Shown: positions 51,894 to 60,519, counted from the first letter of the stretch. The stretch: 64,000 bases of DNA from Candidatus Methylomirabilis tolerans (GCA_019912425.1 JAIOIU010000029.1:1-64000); one strand, 5' to 3'. Translations and numbers: made by a program. Notes: generated from the sequence alone by a model not told the origin.

Positions 51894-53214
51894 CCGATTG
51901 CCCACCCCATCCCAAAAGGTTCCAGCGCCGCTTGCGGAACGAATGCGCCCAAGGACGCTCCAGGAATTCGTCGGACAGGAGCACCTGCTTGGAGAAGGGA
52001 AGCTCCTCCGGAGGGCCATGGAGGCAGGAGAGCTGCCGTCGCTGATTCTGTGGGGCCCGCCGGGCTCAGGCAAGACGACCCTCGCCTTTCTGTTGGCGGA
52101 ACGGTGCAAGGCGACCTTTCAGCCATTCTCGGCCGTCACCTCCGGGATCAAGGAGATTAAAGAGGTGATCGTTCGGGCCCAGCAGGAGCGCGCCTATGGC
52201 AGACGGACACTCCTGTTCATCGACGAGATTCACCGTTTCAACAAAGCCCAGCAGGATGCCTTTCTGCCTCATGTCGAAGGGGGAACGATCGTGCTGATCG
52301 GGGCCACCACCGAGAACCCCTCGTTCGAGGTGATCGCCCCCCTCTTGTCCCGGGCGAAGGTCGTGACGCTTCGCCCGCTGACGGAGGACGCGTTGATGCT
52401 CATCCTTCGGCGCGCGCTCGACGATCAGGAGCGGGGGCTCGGTCGCCTTCGGATTGAGGCCGATGACGAGGCGCTACGCATTATCGCTGGGCTCGGTTCG
52501 GGAGATGCCCGCGTATCGCTGAACACCTTGGAGCTGGCGGCGCAGATGGTCAAGGAGCAGCCTGACGGGAGCAGACGGTTGACCGCACAGATAGCCCAGG
52601 AGGCATCAGGCAGACGGACGCTGCTGTACGACAAGACCGGAGAAGAGCATTACAACCTGATCTCAGCCCTGCACAAGAGCCTGCGGGGAAGCGACCCTGA
52701 TGCCTCTCTCTATTGGCTTGCCAGAATGCTGGCATCGGGCGAAGATCCGATGTACATTGCCAGGCGCGTGGTCCGGTTCGCGTCGGAAGATGTCGGAAAT
52801 GCCGATCCACAGGCCTTGCAGGTGGCGCTGGCGGCCAAGGACGCCTACCATTTCCTCGGCTCTCCAGAGGGTGAATTGGCGCTTGCGCAGGCCGTGGTGT
52901 ACCTTGCCACCGCGCCTAAATCGAATGCCATCTACCGGGCCTTTGGTGAGGCGCAACGGGATGTGGAGCAGGCGCCGCTCGAAGGGGTGCCGCTACACCT
53001 GCGAAATGCTCCAACCGCCTTGATGAAAGAGTTGGAATACGGCGCCGGCTACCAGTACCCGCATAATCTGCCTGGGGCCTTCGCTGGCCAGGATTACCTG
53101 CCTGACAAGTTGAAAGACCGGATCTATTATCATCCTACTGACCGCGGACTCGAAGCCGAGATCGGCCGAAGACTTGCCGAATGGCGTCGTCGGAAGGTGG
53201 GGACGCCGTCGTAA
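51874..53214 (+). CDS. rarA: Replication-associated recombination protein A (RarA/MgsA), AAA ATPase
   Basis: A 446-residue AAA+ ATPase of the clamp-loader group that acts at stalled replication forks. LAERMRPRTLQEFVGQEHLLG, Walker A GPPGSGKTT, Walker B LLFIDEIHRFNKAQQDAFLPHVE, sensor 1 LIGATTENPSFEV, and the C-terminal helical domain with LHKSLRGSDPDASLYWLARML and VGNADPQAL are typical. ATG 51874 lies within pyrF; a longer frame to 51850 is unlikely. Confidence 0.95.
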   Translation: MTADLFDRLPTPSQKVPAPLAERMRPRTLQEFVGQEHLLGEGKLLRRAMEAGELPSLILWGPPGSGKTTLAFLLAERCKATFQPFSAVTSGIKEIKEVIVRAQQERAYGRRTLLFIDEIHRFNKAQQDAFLPHVEGGTIVLIGATTENPSFEVIAPLLSRAKVVTLRPLTEDALMLILRRALDDQERGLGRLRIEADDEALRIIAGLGSGDARVSLNTLELAAQMVKEQPDGSRRLTAQIAQEASGRRTLLYDKTGEEHYNLISALHKSLRGSDPDASLYWLARMLASGEDPMYIARRVVRFASEDVGNADPQALQVALAAKDAYHFLGSPEGELALAQAVVYLATAPKSNAIYRAFGEAQRDVEQAPLEGVPLHLRNAPTALMKELEYGAGYQYPHNLPGAFAGQDYLPDKLKDRIYYHPTDRGLEAEIGRRLAEWRRRKVGTPS

Positions 53215-53229
53215 GCGATGGGAGTGTCT

Positions 53230-54117
53230 ATGGCTAGCATTAAGACTGTTGGAGTCATCGGTGCCGGTATCATGGGGTCCGGTATCGCGCAGGTCGTTGC
53301 ACAGGGAGGCTACACCGTCGTCGTCAGGGAGGCGGAGCAGCGCTTGCTGGATACGGCGAGGCAGGCGATCGACGGGAGGCTGCAACGGGCGGTTGAAAAG
53401 GGACGGTTGACCGTCGAGGACAAGGCGGCGCTCCTTGGGCGGATCAGGTGGACCCTCGCCCTGGAAGAGTTGAGAGGGGCCGATCTGATCATCGAGGCGA
53501 TCACCGAGGATTTGCTGTTGAAGCAGGATCTCTTCCGGATTCTGGATCGCCTCTGCCCGCCGAGCACCATCTTTGTCAGCAACACCTCATCCATCAGCAT
53601 CGTAGCGCTGGCTTCTGTGACGGAGCGAGCCGACCGGTTCGCCGGCCTGCATTTTTTCAATCCCGTTCCACTGATGAAGCTGGTAGAGGTGGTCCGGAGT
53701 ATTCGTACCAGCGCGGAGACCTTTCGGATCGTCTCCGATTTTGCCGTGTCGCTGGGAAAGGAGCCGGTTACGGCAAAAGATCAGTGCGGTTTCATCGTGA
53801 ACCGCCTGCTGGTGCCGTACCTGTTAGATGGTATTCGCGCGTTAGAGGCGGGTGTCGCGTCTGCAGCGGATATCGACAAGGCGATGCGACTTGGCTGCAA
53901 CCATCCGATGGGTCCCTTGGAGCTGGCCGATTTTGTCGGCCTTGACACGACCTACGCCATCGCGAACATCATGTTCGAAGAGTTTCGAGAACAGCGGTAC
54001 GCGCCGCCTCCGCTTCTGAAAAAGATGGTCATTGCCGGTTATCATGGGCGGAAGTCAGGCCGGGGTTTTTATGACTACACAGGTCCGATACCGCACACAA
54101 CGGACTTGGGCCTCTGA
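53230..54117 (+). CDS. hbd: 3-hydroxybutyryl-CoA dehydrogenase
   Basis: A 295-residue NAD-dependent dehydrogenase for short 3-hydroxyacyl-CoA. VGVIGAGIMGSGIAQVVAQGGY binds NAD; SNTSSISI, GLHFFNPVPLMKLVEVV (catalytic His), KDQCGFIVNRLLVPYL and LGCNHPMGPLELADFVGLDT match the family. ATG 53230 has GGGAG upstream, and an ATG at 53218 is possible. Butyrate or polyhydroxybutyrate pathways are possible, but the operon partners pyrF and rarA give no hint. Confidence 0.93.
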   Translation: MASIKTVGVIGAGIMGSGIAQVVAQGGYTVVVREAEQRLLDTARQAIDGRLQRAVEKGRLTVEDKAALLGRIRWTLALEELRGADLIIEAITEDLLLKQDLFRILDRLCPPSTIFVSNTSSISIVALASVTERADRFAGLHFFNPVPLMKLVEVVRSIRTSAETFRIVSDFAVSLGKEPVTAKDQCGFIVNRLLVPYLLDGIRALEAGVASAADIDKAMRLGCNHPMGPLELADFVGLDTTYAIANIMFEEFREQRYAPPPLLKKMVIAGYHGRKSGRGFYDYTGPIPHTTDLGL

Positions 54118-54174
54118 TGCTGTTGCAACGGCGCGGTTTGACAACAAACGGCAACTCCACTGCAACTCCACTGC

Positions 54175-54203
54175 TTGACAAAAGAGCTTCGCGGTGCTAC
54201 AAA
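54175..54203 (+). promoter_or_regulatory. Promoter of tRNA-Phe
   Basis: TTGACA (54175-54180), 17-bp spacer, TACAAA (54198-54203), 42 nt before the tRNA. Upstream, CAACTCCACTG is duplicated in tandem (54151-54173). Confidence 0.65.
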
Positions 54204-54245
54204 GATCGGGCCGTTCCGTGAACGGCTCATCCACATTCCGGTTTT

Positions 54246-54321
54246 GGGCAGGTAGCTCAGTCGGTAGAGCACAGGACTGAAAATCCTGGTGTCGGCGGTT
54301 CGATTCCGCCCCTGCCCACCA
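54246..54321 (+). tRNA. tRNA-Phe (anticodon GAA)
   Basis: A 76-nt cloverleaf: acceptor GGGCAGG/CCTGCCC, D-arm AGCTCAGTCGGTAGAGC, anticodon loop CTGAAAA (anticodon GAA), T-loop TTCGATT, discriminator A and an encoded CCA at 54319-54321. Confidence 0.96.
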
Positions 54322-54434
54322 TCTATTTCATCAGCGCATCCTCATCCACTATCTCCTGATTGCCTCGATTGCGCCTGAATTTGTGCCCTTTCCCTACACC
54401 GAGGCCACCATTTAGCCATGTGGAGGTTACGGAT

Positions 54435-54464
54435 TTGACACCCAGCCAACGAGTGTGGTAATGA
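54435..54464 (+). promoter_or_regulatory. Promoter of the Phd-like/nucleotidyltransferase pair
   Basis: TTGACA (54435-54440), 18-bp spacer, TAATGA (54459-54464), followed by the near-palindromic ATATGTACACATTAT that could serve as an operator for the Phd-like protein. Confidence 0.5.
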
Positions 54465-54490
54465 ATATGTACACATTATGAGCCATCGAT

Positions 54491-54751
54491 ATGCGGGCAT
54501 TTGGAGTCGGTGAGGCACGCAAGCGCCTCAAGCAGATCATCAACCAGACTGAGACCACCGACGCCGTGATTGCGCTGGAGCGGCATGGTCAACCTGTCGC
54601 CATTGTCCTGTCCGTAGCACGGTACCGAAAATTGCTGGGAGAGGGCGCGGCACTCCTCGCTGCGCGCGAGCGCGGGGCCGGCCAGCGCATGAAGCAGGCG
54701 CTCGACCTCGGGCAGGCCTTCACGCGCCTGAAGGTTGACAGGCGCCCATGA
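54491..54751 (+). CDS. Phd/YefM-like antitoxin
   Basis: An 86-residue protein: FGVGEARKRLKQIINQTETTDAVIALERHGQPVAIVLSVARYRKLL fits the Phd/YefM antitoxin fold (N-terminal DNA-binding, unstructured C-terminus that caps the toxin). It overlaps the next gene by 4 bp (ATGA). Usually this family is paired with Doc, YoeB or PIN toxins; here the partner is a nucleotidyltransferase. It probably represses its own promoter at 54435. Confidence 0.75.
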   Translation: MRAFGVGEARKRLKQIINQTETTDAVIALERHGQPVAIVLSVARYRKLLGEGAALLAARERGAGQRMKQALDLGQAFTRLKVDRRP

Positions 54752-55299
54752 GGTACCGCGAATTCCTGGCCGCCCTGCGAAAGGCGCAAAAGGAAGCCGC
54801 CCAGCATGGGGTCCAGCTCTGTCTCATCGGGGGCATGGCAGTCTCGGTTTGGGGAACACCGAGGGCAACCAATGACGTCGACTTCCTTATCTGGCATCCG
54901 GATCGGACCGGGCTGGATCGGTTCTTCCGAGCGCTGCGGGAGGCCTATCCCGAATCAGACTACTTTCCCATCACCGAAGGCATGATCGCTCGGTCACTCC
55001 GCGTAGCCTATCCGGGGGGCCTGCACATCAATTGGATCGAACCTCGGTATGGCTGGCAGGTAGAGATGCTGCAGCGGGCCCCCTTGATCCAGATTGGCCG
55101 AACGGCCTTGCCAGTCATCGACGTCGTGGACTTGATAGCGATGAAGCTGAAAGCCGGCGGGGCCAAAGGCGACGCGGATGCGTCGAACCTCTTTCAGACC
55201 ATTCGCGGGCAGCCCACCTTGGTCCAACGGCTTCAAGACGTTGCCAGCCGCCTTCGCGTTGACCGCAAGCTGACCCGTCTGATTCACGCCAAGCGATGA
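54748..55299 (+). CDS. Nucleotidyltransferase-fold protein, possible toxin
   Basis: A 183-residue protein with LCLIGGMAVSVWGTPRATNDVDFLIW (about 27-52), the G-G...D-x-D core of MNT/AbiEii-type nucleotidyltransferases. VIDVVDLIAMKLKAGGAKGDADASNL (about 130-155) is the C-terminal helical signature of such proteins (KxxAgR-like). Translationally coupled to the Phd-like gene. Toxins of this fold add nucleotides to tRNA or proteins. Its 3' end (CTGAYYCGYCTGATTCAYGC...) recurs twice downstream as decayed copies. Confidence 0.78.
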   Translation: MRYREFLAALRKAQKEAAQHGVQLCLIGGMAVSVWGTPRATNDVDFLIWHPDRTGLDRFFRALREAYPESDYFPITEGMIARSLRVAYPGGLHINWIEPRYGWQVEMLQRAPLIQIGRTALPVIDVVDLIAMKLKAGGAKGDADASNLFQTIRGQPTLVQRLQDVASRLRVDRKLTRLIHAKR

Positions 55300-55319
55300 A
55301 TTCATCCCTGCTGCCTCAC
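55261..55319 (+). repeat. Duplicated nucleotidyltransferase 3' end, copy a (intact gene end)
   Basis: The last codons and the following 20 bp of the nucleotidyltransferase gene (CGTCTGATTCACGCCAAGCGATGAATTCATCC region) recur at 56089 and 59070. The rest of the 55300-55547 gap holds no recognisable gene. Confidence 0.6.
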
Positions 55320-55547
55320 CTGACTGGGCGATTATAGATTGCAGGGTCCCCAAGAGGATTTCGTTGGGTCTGGAACAGGAACCGTCGGCGCGCTTCGAGA
55401 CAGCTTGTTCTGCAAGGGAGGGTAAGGGTAAGGCAGTAACAAGGAAGATGAGAATACCTAATCCGAGAGAATGGGCAGACGCGCTCAGGAGTATTGCAGT
55501 ATTGCGTGATCAGCTCTCCGCTCGGCTAAGCCCACACCGGCCCACAC

Positions 55548-55787
55548 TCACATCTCTTCGTAGACTTTGAGGAATTCGTCTCTGGTGATACCCACTTGAA
55601 TGCAGATGGTGCGGAGCGTCGAGCCTCTGATATCGGAGTGATTAGGTATAGTGAGGGATATTTGCGTCCCATCCGGGTTCTCACGTACCATCGTCAGATG
55701 GGACCCCTCTCGGACAAGCCGGAAGCCAAGCTGCTCCAGGGTTTTGACGGCCCTGGCTTTCGGGCCATCAGCCGGAAACGTGGCCAT
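55548..55787 (-). CDS. hicA: HicA-family mRNA interferase toxin
   Basis: A 79-residue YcfA/HicA-type toxin that cleaves mRNA. VKTLEQLGFRLVREGSHLTMVRENPDG contains the catalytic His in the conserved GSH motif, and LTIPNHSDIRGSTLRTICIQVGITRDEF is the typical end. It follows hicB with a 1-base overlap (TGATG), so order is hicB-hicA, the reverse of the E. coli operon but common. Confidence 0.9.
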   Translation of the reverse strand: MATFPADGPKARAVKTLEQLGFRLVREGSHLTMVRENPDGTQISLTIPNHSDIRGSTLRTICIQVGITRDEFLKVYEEM

Positions 55788-56014
55788 CAGACGGGAACCG
55801 TCGCTTCCGCAATGAAGGCGTCCATGATGGGGGACTCGGCTGCCAGTGCCTCCGGTCCAAAGGTCTGGATGTGAAAGCGGATGGCAGATTGTACATCTGC
55901 CAAGGCATCCTCGTAGGTCTCGCCTTCGCCGACCACTACCCCTTTGAGCCCCATGGGATAGGCGACGTAGCCCTCCGGATGTTTCTCCACGATCACTTTG
56001 AAGTAGCGCATCAT
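55787..56014 (-). CDS. hicB: HicB-family antitoxin (short form)
   Basis: A 75-residue antitoxin: FKVIVEKHPEGYVAYPMGLKGVVVGEGETYEDALADVQSAIRFHI is the HicB partial RNase H-like fold. It lacks the C-terminal DNA-binding domain found in longer HicB, so autoregulation must differ. Start is one of two adjacent ATGs (56014 or 56011); AAGGGA lies upstream and spaces better with the second. Confidence 0.88.
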   Translation of the reverse strand: MMRYFKVIVEKHPEGYVAYPMGLKGVVVGEGETYEDALADVQSAIRFHIQTFGPEALAAESPIMDAFIAEATVPV

Positions 56015-56088
56015 CGTTCCCTTCTTCGACTAAGAGGGGTGCCATTTCAGGTTCATGTCGAGTCATCATACTCCTTCGCACCCCCAGG

Positions 56089-56245
56089 CGCAAGCTAACC
56101 CATCTGATTCATGCCGGACAATGAATGCATTCCCCGCTGTCTTAATGGGTGAACCGACAAATCCTCCCGCCGTGGCCGTAGCCATCCACCCTGATAACCC
56201 ACGATACCGCTTGACGCCCCCCGACGAATCTCTTACTGTTAGTTT
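56089..56245 (+). repeat. Duplicated nucleotidyltransferase 3' end with promoter, copy b
   Basis: From CGCAAGCTAACCCATCTGATTCATGCC onward (written here in part) this stretch matches the 3' end at 55261 and, over about 150 bp with many changes, the stretch at 59070-59222. Its frame is broken (GGACAATGA in place of AAGCGATGA). The remaining gap 56015-56491 carries no other gene. Confidence 0.6.
56211..56239 (+). promoter_or_regulatory. Promoter in repeat copy b
   Basis: TTGACG (56211-56216), 17-bp spacer, TACTGT (56234-56239). The same pair and spacing is present in copy c at 59185. It would drive the ATPase gene at 56492. Confidence 0.55.
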
Positions 56246-56491
56246 ACGATCGATCGATCTTGGCGGCGCCGCCAGACTACGGGACCGTAAATCCGGCTGA
56301 GGCGATGCGAACCACCGCTATCGATTAGACCATGAAGCAGTACGCGGCGGAACCAGGCGAGAGCATTCAAGCCGGGGGCAACATGAGGCGGCGCTCGAAT
56401 TGATCGAGCGACAGAAGCGGCAAACGCGGCCTGCCGGCGAGTATCACGCATGTCCGTGTGCGGCCACAATAGCATAAGGAAGATTGTTGCC

Positions 56492-58930
56492 ATGCAAGAC
56501 TACGAAAGACTTGGGACATTCTACCTGGGCAGGTCGTTCGATATGAGCACCAGAAAGAGGACAGATGATCTGGTGCTGTACGATTCAAAAGATCTGGTGA
56601 CCCATGCGGTCTGCGTCGGGATGACCGGCAGCGGCAAGACCGGCCTGTGTCTCGCGCTTCTGGAAGAGGCCGCCATCGACGGCATCCCGGCTATCATCAT
56701 CGACCCAAAAGGTGATCTCACCAACCTGCTGTTGACTTTTCCAAATCTGCAGGGTGAGGATTTGGCGCCGTGGATCAACGAAGACGACGCTCTGAAGAAG
56801 GGCCTCACGGTCTCCGACTACGCCGTCCAGCAGGCCGCGTTATGGAGGAAAGGGTTGAACGAGTGGGGGCAAAGCCCCGATCGGATTCAACGGCTACGCG
56901 ACGCGGCCGATGTCGTGGTCTACACGCCGGGCAGCAACGCCGGTTTGCCGATCTCGATCCTGAAATCGTTTGCCGCGCCCGCCCCCTCGCTGTTGGAAGA
57001 CACCGAAATGCTGGGCGACCGGATCAGCGCGACGGTGACCAGCCTACTGGGGCTGGTGGGTATTGACGCCGATCCCATCCAGAGTCGTGAACACATCCTC
57101 CTGTCCACCATTCTCAATTGGGCCTGGCAGCAGGCGAAGGATCTCGATCTCGCGGCGATCATTCAGTACGTTCAGTCGCCGCCCGTCTCCAGGATCGGCG
57201 TGCTCGATCTCGAATCGTTCTACCCCACCAAAGACCGCTTCGGCCTGGTAATGGCGCTCAACAACATGCTGGCCGCTCCCGGCTTTAGCGTGTGGATGGA
57301 AGGCGACGCGCTGGACATCGGTCAAAGACTGCGTTCGCCTGCCGGCAAGCCGCAGTTGGCCGTCTTCTCGATTGCCCATCTCAATGACGCCGAGCGCATG
57401 TTCTTCGTGTCGCTGCTGCTCAATCAGGTGTTGGGCTGGGTGCGCGCTCAGTCCGGCACGACCAGCCTGCGCGCAATCCTCTACATGGACGAAATCTTCG
57501 GCTATCTCCCGCCGGTGGCGAACCCGCCGTCGAAGAAGCCGCTGCTCACGCTGCTCAAACAGGCCCGCGCCTTCGGACTCGGCGTGGTGCTCGCCACCCA
57601 GAATCCGGTTGACCTCGACTACAAGGGATTGTCCAATACGGGCACGTGGTTCATCGGCCGTCTGCAGACGGAGCGCGACAAGGCGCGCGTGTTGGATGGG
57701 CTGGAGGGCGCGGCGGCGGGCGGCGGCGCGTTCAACCGCCAGACCATGGAGCAGATGCTGGCCGGCCTCGGCAGCCGCATTTTCCTGATGCACAACACGC
57801 ACGAAGATGCACCGGTCGTATTCCAGACGCGCTGGGCGCTGTCGTACCTGTGCGGGCCGCTTACGCGCAACCAGATCAAGACGCTAATGGATCCGATCAA
57901 AGCCGCCAGAGCCAGGGAAGCCGTGACGCCGTCGTCTGCCTGTGCCGCGATCCCGGCGGTCCCGCTTGCGGCTGTGGGCCGTCGACCCGCGACGCCGCCA
58001 GACGTCTCGCAGTTCTTCATCCCGACGCGGGGCGGTCTACCCACCGGGAGTGAGTTGTTGTATCGGCCGGCGATCTTCGGCGCCGCCACAGTCAACTTTG
58101 TAGACGCCAAAGCCAACGTGGAGATTGCCGAGAACGTGCACTTCATTACGCCCGTGACCGACGAAGCCGTTCCGGTCAGTTGGGACAATGCGCAGGCGGT
58201 CGATTTTACGGCATCCGACCTGGAGCAATCACCCGTGGAGCCGGCGCTATACGCCGACCTGCCGGCGGCGGCCGCGAAGGCGAAGAGCTTTACCGGCTGG
58301 AATAAAGACCTCGTCACCTGGTTGTACGGGACACAGCAACTCGATCTGCTGTGCAGTCCGAGCACGAAGAGTGTCTCGCATCCCAACGAGGCCGAACGTG
58401 ATTTTCGCGCGCGCCTGCAACTGGCGGCCCACGAGTACCGCGACGACCTCGTGGAAAGACTGCGTCAGAAGTACGCCCCCAAGATTGCCGCGCTGCAGGA
58501 ACGCATCCGCAAGGCGCAGCAGGCCGTCGAGCGCGAGGCCGAGCAGGCCAAACAGCAGCAGGTGCAGACGGCGCTCTCGTTCGGCGCCACGCTGCTGAGC
58601 GCGGTCATAGGGCGCAAGACACTCAGTGCCTCTACGCTGGGCCGGGCGACTACGGCCGCTCGCGGTGTCAGTCGCTCCATGAAGGAACGTCAGGACGTGG
58701 GCCGGGCACAGGAATCGGTCGAGGCGCTTCAGCAGCAACTCGCCGATCTTAACGCCGAATTTGAAACGGCGACGGCCGAACTCAGGGCGGCCGTCGATCC
58801 GGTAACCGAGCCGCTGGGCACAATCACAATCAGGCCCAAGAAAACACACATCTCAGTACAACTGGTCTCGCTCGTTTGGGCGCCCTACTGGCGCGACGCA
58901 CAGGGGGTAGCAATGCCAGCGTGGGAGTAA
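56492..58930 (+). CDS. HerA/FtsK-like ATPase (DUF87-type), orphan
   Basis: An 812-residue protein. THAVCVGMTGSGKTGLCLALLEEA has the Walker A motif, IPAIIIDPKGDL and, further on, AILYMDEIFGYLPPV Walker B-like strands, and LGVVLATQNPVDLDYKGLSN the sensor segment typical of HerA/VirB4/FtsK-type pumps. A long coiled coil lies near 655-765 (RQKYAPKIAALQERIRKAQQAVEREAEQAKQQQ and VEALQQQLADLNAEFETA). HerA usually works with NurA or SIR2; neither is adjacent. ATG 56492 has AAGGAAG upstream. The DNA is GC-rich. Possible defence or DNA-translocation role; inference only. Confidence 0.8.
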   Translation: MQDYERLGTFYLGRSFDMSTRKRTDDLVLYDSKDLVTHAVCVGMTGSGKTGLCLALLEEAAIDGIPAIIIDPKGDLTNLLLTFPNLQGEDLAPWINEDDALKKGLTVSDYAVQQAALWRKGLNEWGQSPDRIQRLRDAADVVVYTPGSNAGLPISILKSFAAPAPSLLEDTEMLGDRISATVTSLLGLVGIDADPIQSREHILLSTILNWAWQQAKDLDLAAIIQYVQSPPVSRIGVLDLESFYPTKDRFGLVMALNNMLAAPGFSVWMEGDALDIGQRLRSPAGKPQLAVFSIAHLNDAERMFFVSLLLNQVLGWVRAQSGTTSLRAILYMDEIFGYLPPVANPPSKKPLLTLLKQARAFGLGVVLATQNPVDLDYKGLSNTGTWFIGRLQTERDKARVLDGLEGAAAGGGAFNRQTMEQMLAGLGSRIFLMHNTHEDAPVVFQTRWALSYLCGPLTRNQIKTLMDPIKAARAREAVTPSSACAAIPAVPLAAVGRRPATPPDVSQFFIPTRGGLPTGSELLYRPAIFGAATVNFVDAKANVEIAENVHFITPVTDEAVPVSWDNAQAVDFTASDLEQSPVEPALYADLPAAAAKAKSFTGWNKDLVTWLYGTQQLDLLCSPSTKSVSHPNEAERDFRARLQLAAHEYRDDLVERLRQKYAPKIAALQERIRKAQQAVEREAEQAKQQQVQTALSFGATLLSAVIGRKTLSASTLGRATTAARGVSRSMKERQDVGRAQESVEALQQQLADLNAEFETATAELRAAVDPVTEPLGTITIRPKKTHISVQLVSLVWAPYWRDAQGVAMPAWE

Positions 58931-58984
58931 AACTACCCCCAACCGCGGGCTCGCGTTATTCCGCGAACGGCCTGTGACAAAGCA

Positions 58985-59014
58985 AAGAGCCGATGACCCC
59001 CGTCACTGGCTCTT
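58985..59014 (+). terminator. Hairpin terminator after the ATPase gene
   Basis: AAGAGCCGATGAC and GTCACTGGCTCTT form a 13-position stem (one wobble, one mismatch) around CCCC, 54 bp after the stop. The T-run behind it is interrupted (CTGCGTTACC). Confidence 0.55.
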
Positions 59015-59069
59015 CTGCGTTACCCGCTCCTTACGGCGTCGGATTGTCCGGCTGGTCCAGCGGAACACT

Positions 59070-59222
59070 GACCGCAGACTGACTCGCCTGATTCATGCTA
59101 AGCGATGAATTCATCTTTGCCGCCTCAATGGACAAGCCCTCTCCCTGCAGCCGTGGCCTTTACCTTGATACCCTACGATACTGCTTGACGCACCTCGGCG
59201 AATCTCTTACTGTTGGCACACG
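59070..59222 (+). repeat. Duplicated nucleotidyltransferase 3' end with promoter, copy c
   Basis: Begins in the frame DRRLTRLIHAKR-stop (59070-59108), nearly identical to the end of the nucleotidyltransferase at 55299, then continues parallel to copy b. It is what remains of a second nucleotidyltransferase gene. The 58931-59302 gap contains nothing else apart from the hairpin at 58985 and the promoter at 59185. Confidence 0.65.
59185..59213 (+). promoter_or_regulatory. Promoter in repeat copy c, upstream of purM
   Basis: TTGACG (59185-59190), 17-bp spacer, TACTGT (59208-59213); identical boxes and spacing to 56211-56239. Transcription would start about 80-90 nt before purM. Confidence 0.55.
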
Positions 59223-59302
59223 ACTGATCGGTTCGTGGTGACGCCGCCTGACTTTCTGACGTATTCGAAGGCTGGTGCGGCAAAGCGAGAAAGAGGCTAA
59301 CA

Positions 59303-60424
59303 ATGCAGAAACACCCAAAGGGCGTAGCGAGCTATCTTGGCGCCGGCGTCGATGTCGAGCGGGAAGAGCAGGTGCTGTCCCGGGTAATCGAAACGGTGAG
59401 CGAAACGTTTGCCTTTGTGCGAGGGGTTGGGAAGCCGGTCCTGCCGATCGGCTTTTTTGCGAATGTCATCGACCTCGGTCACGGAACGGGTCTGGCCCTC
59501 TCGACCGACGGGGTGGGCACAAAGCTCATGGTCGCGCAGATGATGCAGAAGCTCGATACGGTCGGGATAGACTGCGTGGCCATGAATGTAAACGATGTGC
59601 TCTGCGTGGGGGCGCGCCCGATTGCGTTTCTGGATTATATTGCGGTACAGCAAGCGAACCCTGACCTCATCGACCAGCTCATGCAAGGGTTGAAGGAAGG
59701 GGCGCGTCGCGCGCGAGTCGCCATCTGTGGCGGGGAGATCGCCCAGGTCAGGGAGATGCTCGCGTCTGAGCGAGAGGGGTGGGGATGCGATCTGGTCGGG
59801 ATGTGTGTCGGCCATGTCTCGCTCGACAAGGTCATTGTTGGCAGATCCGTGACTCCCGGTGACGCCATCATCGGAATCCGAAGCAGCGGGATTCACAGTA
59901 ATGGTCTGACGCTGGCCAGGCAAGTCTTGTTTACGCAGAGCGGATACACCGTGGACACCAAGTTCGAAGAGCTTGGGCGAACGCTGGGAGAAGAGTTGCT
60001 GGAGCCAACCGTCATCTACGTGCCGGAGGTGGTGGAGGCACTCGAACGATCGTTGGCCATTACAGGGCTCGCTCACATCACCAGCGACGGCCTGCTGAAC
60101 CTGTTACGATTGGACGCAAAGTCTCACGCGGTCGGGTATGTCATTGATCGGCTCCCCCCGATCCCTCCTATATTTTCTCTGATTCAGAAATCGGGGGATA
60201 TCCCCGATCATGAGATGTTCCAGGTCTTCAACATGGGGATCGGGTTCTGTGTCGTGATCGCTGAAGCGGATGCAGAATCCTTTCTGAAGATCGTCACGCA
60301 ACATGGCCGGGAGGCCTTGCAGATCGGCCGCGTCGTAAGCGATCCGGAGCAGAAGGTCGTCATTCAACCCCGCGGCCTGGTCGGCCATGGCAATCGGTTC
60401 GTGAAGGTATCATCAACGATGTAA
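59303..60424 (+). CDS. purM: Phosphoribosylformylglycinamidine cyclo-ligase (AIR synthase, PurM-like)
   Basis: A 373-residue ATP-dependent enzyme closing the imidazole ring in purine synthesis. YLGAGVDVEREEQVL, STDGVGTKLMVAQMM, GIDCVAMNVNDVLCVGARPIAFLDYIAV and the glycine-rich GIRSSGIHSNGLTLAR show the PurM fold. Details differ from the common form: GGEIAQ in place of GGETAEM, and a longer chain than the usual 345 residues, so it belongs to a divergent subgroup. ATG 59303 has AAAGAGGC upstream. It stands alone behind the repeat-borne promoter. Confidence 0.87.
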   Translation: MQKHPKGVASYLGAGVDVEREEQVLSRVIETVSETFAFVRGVGKPVLPIGFFANVIDLGHGTGLALSTDGVGTKLMVAQMMQKLDTVGIDCVAMNVNDVLCVGARPIAFLDYIAVQQANPDLIDQLMQGLKEGARRARVAICGGEIAQVREMLASEREGWGCDLVGMCVGHVSLDKVIVGRSVTPGDAIIGIRSSGIHSNGLTLARQVLFTQSGYTVDTKFEELGRTLGEELLEPTVIYVPEVVEALERSLAITGLAHITSDGLLNLLRLDAKSHAVGYVIDRLPPIPPIFSLIQKSGDIPDHEMFQVFNMGIGFCVVIAEADAESFLKIVTQHGREALQIGRVVSDPEQKVVIQPRGLVGHGNRFVKVSSTM

Positions 60425-60519
60425 GTAGCGATCTTTCTGCCCGAGGGCTGAGTCGGCCAGAGTCCAGCACGGCTGTGAGCTTTCTGGATTGAAAGCACAC
60501 CTGGGTCGTGATAGCATAA

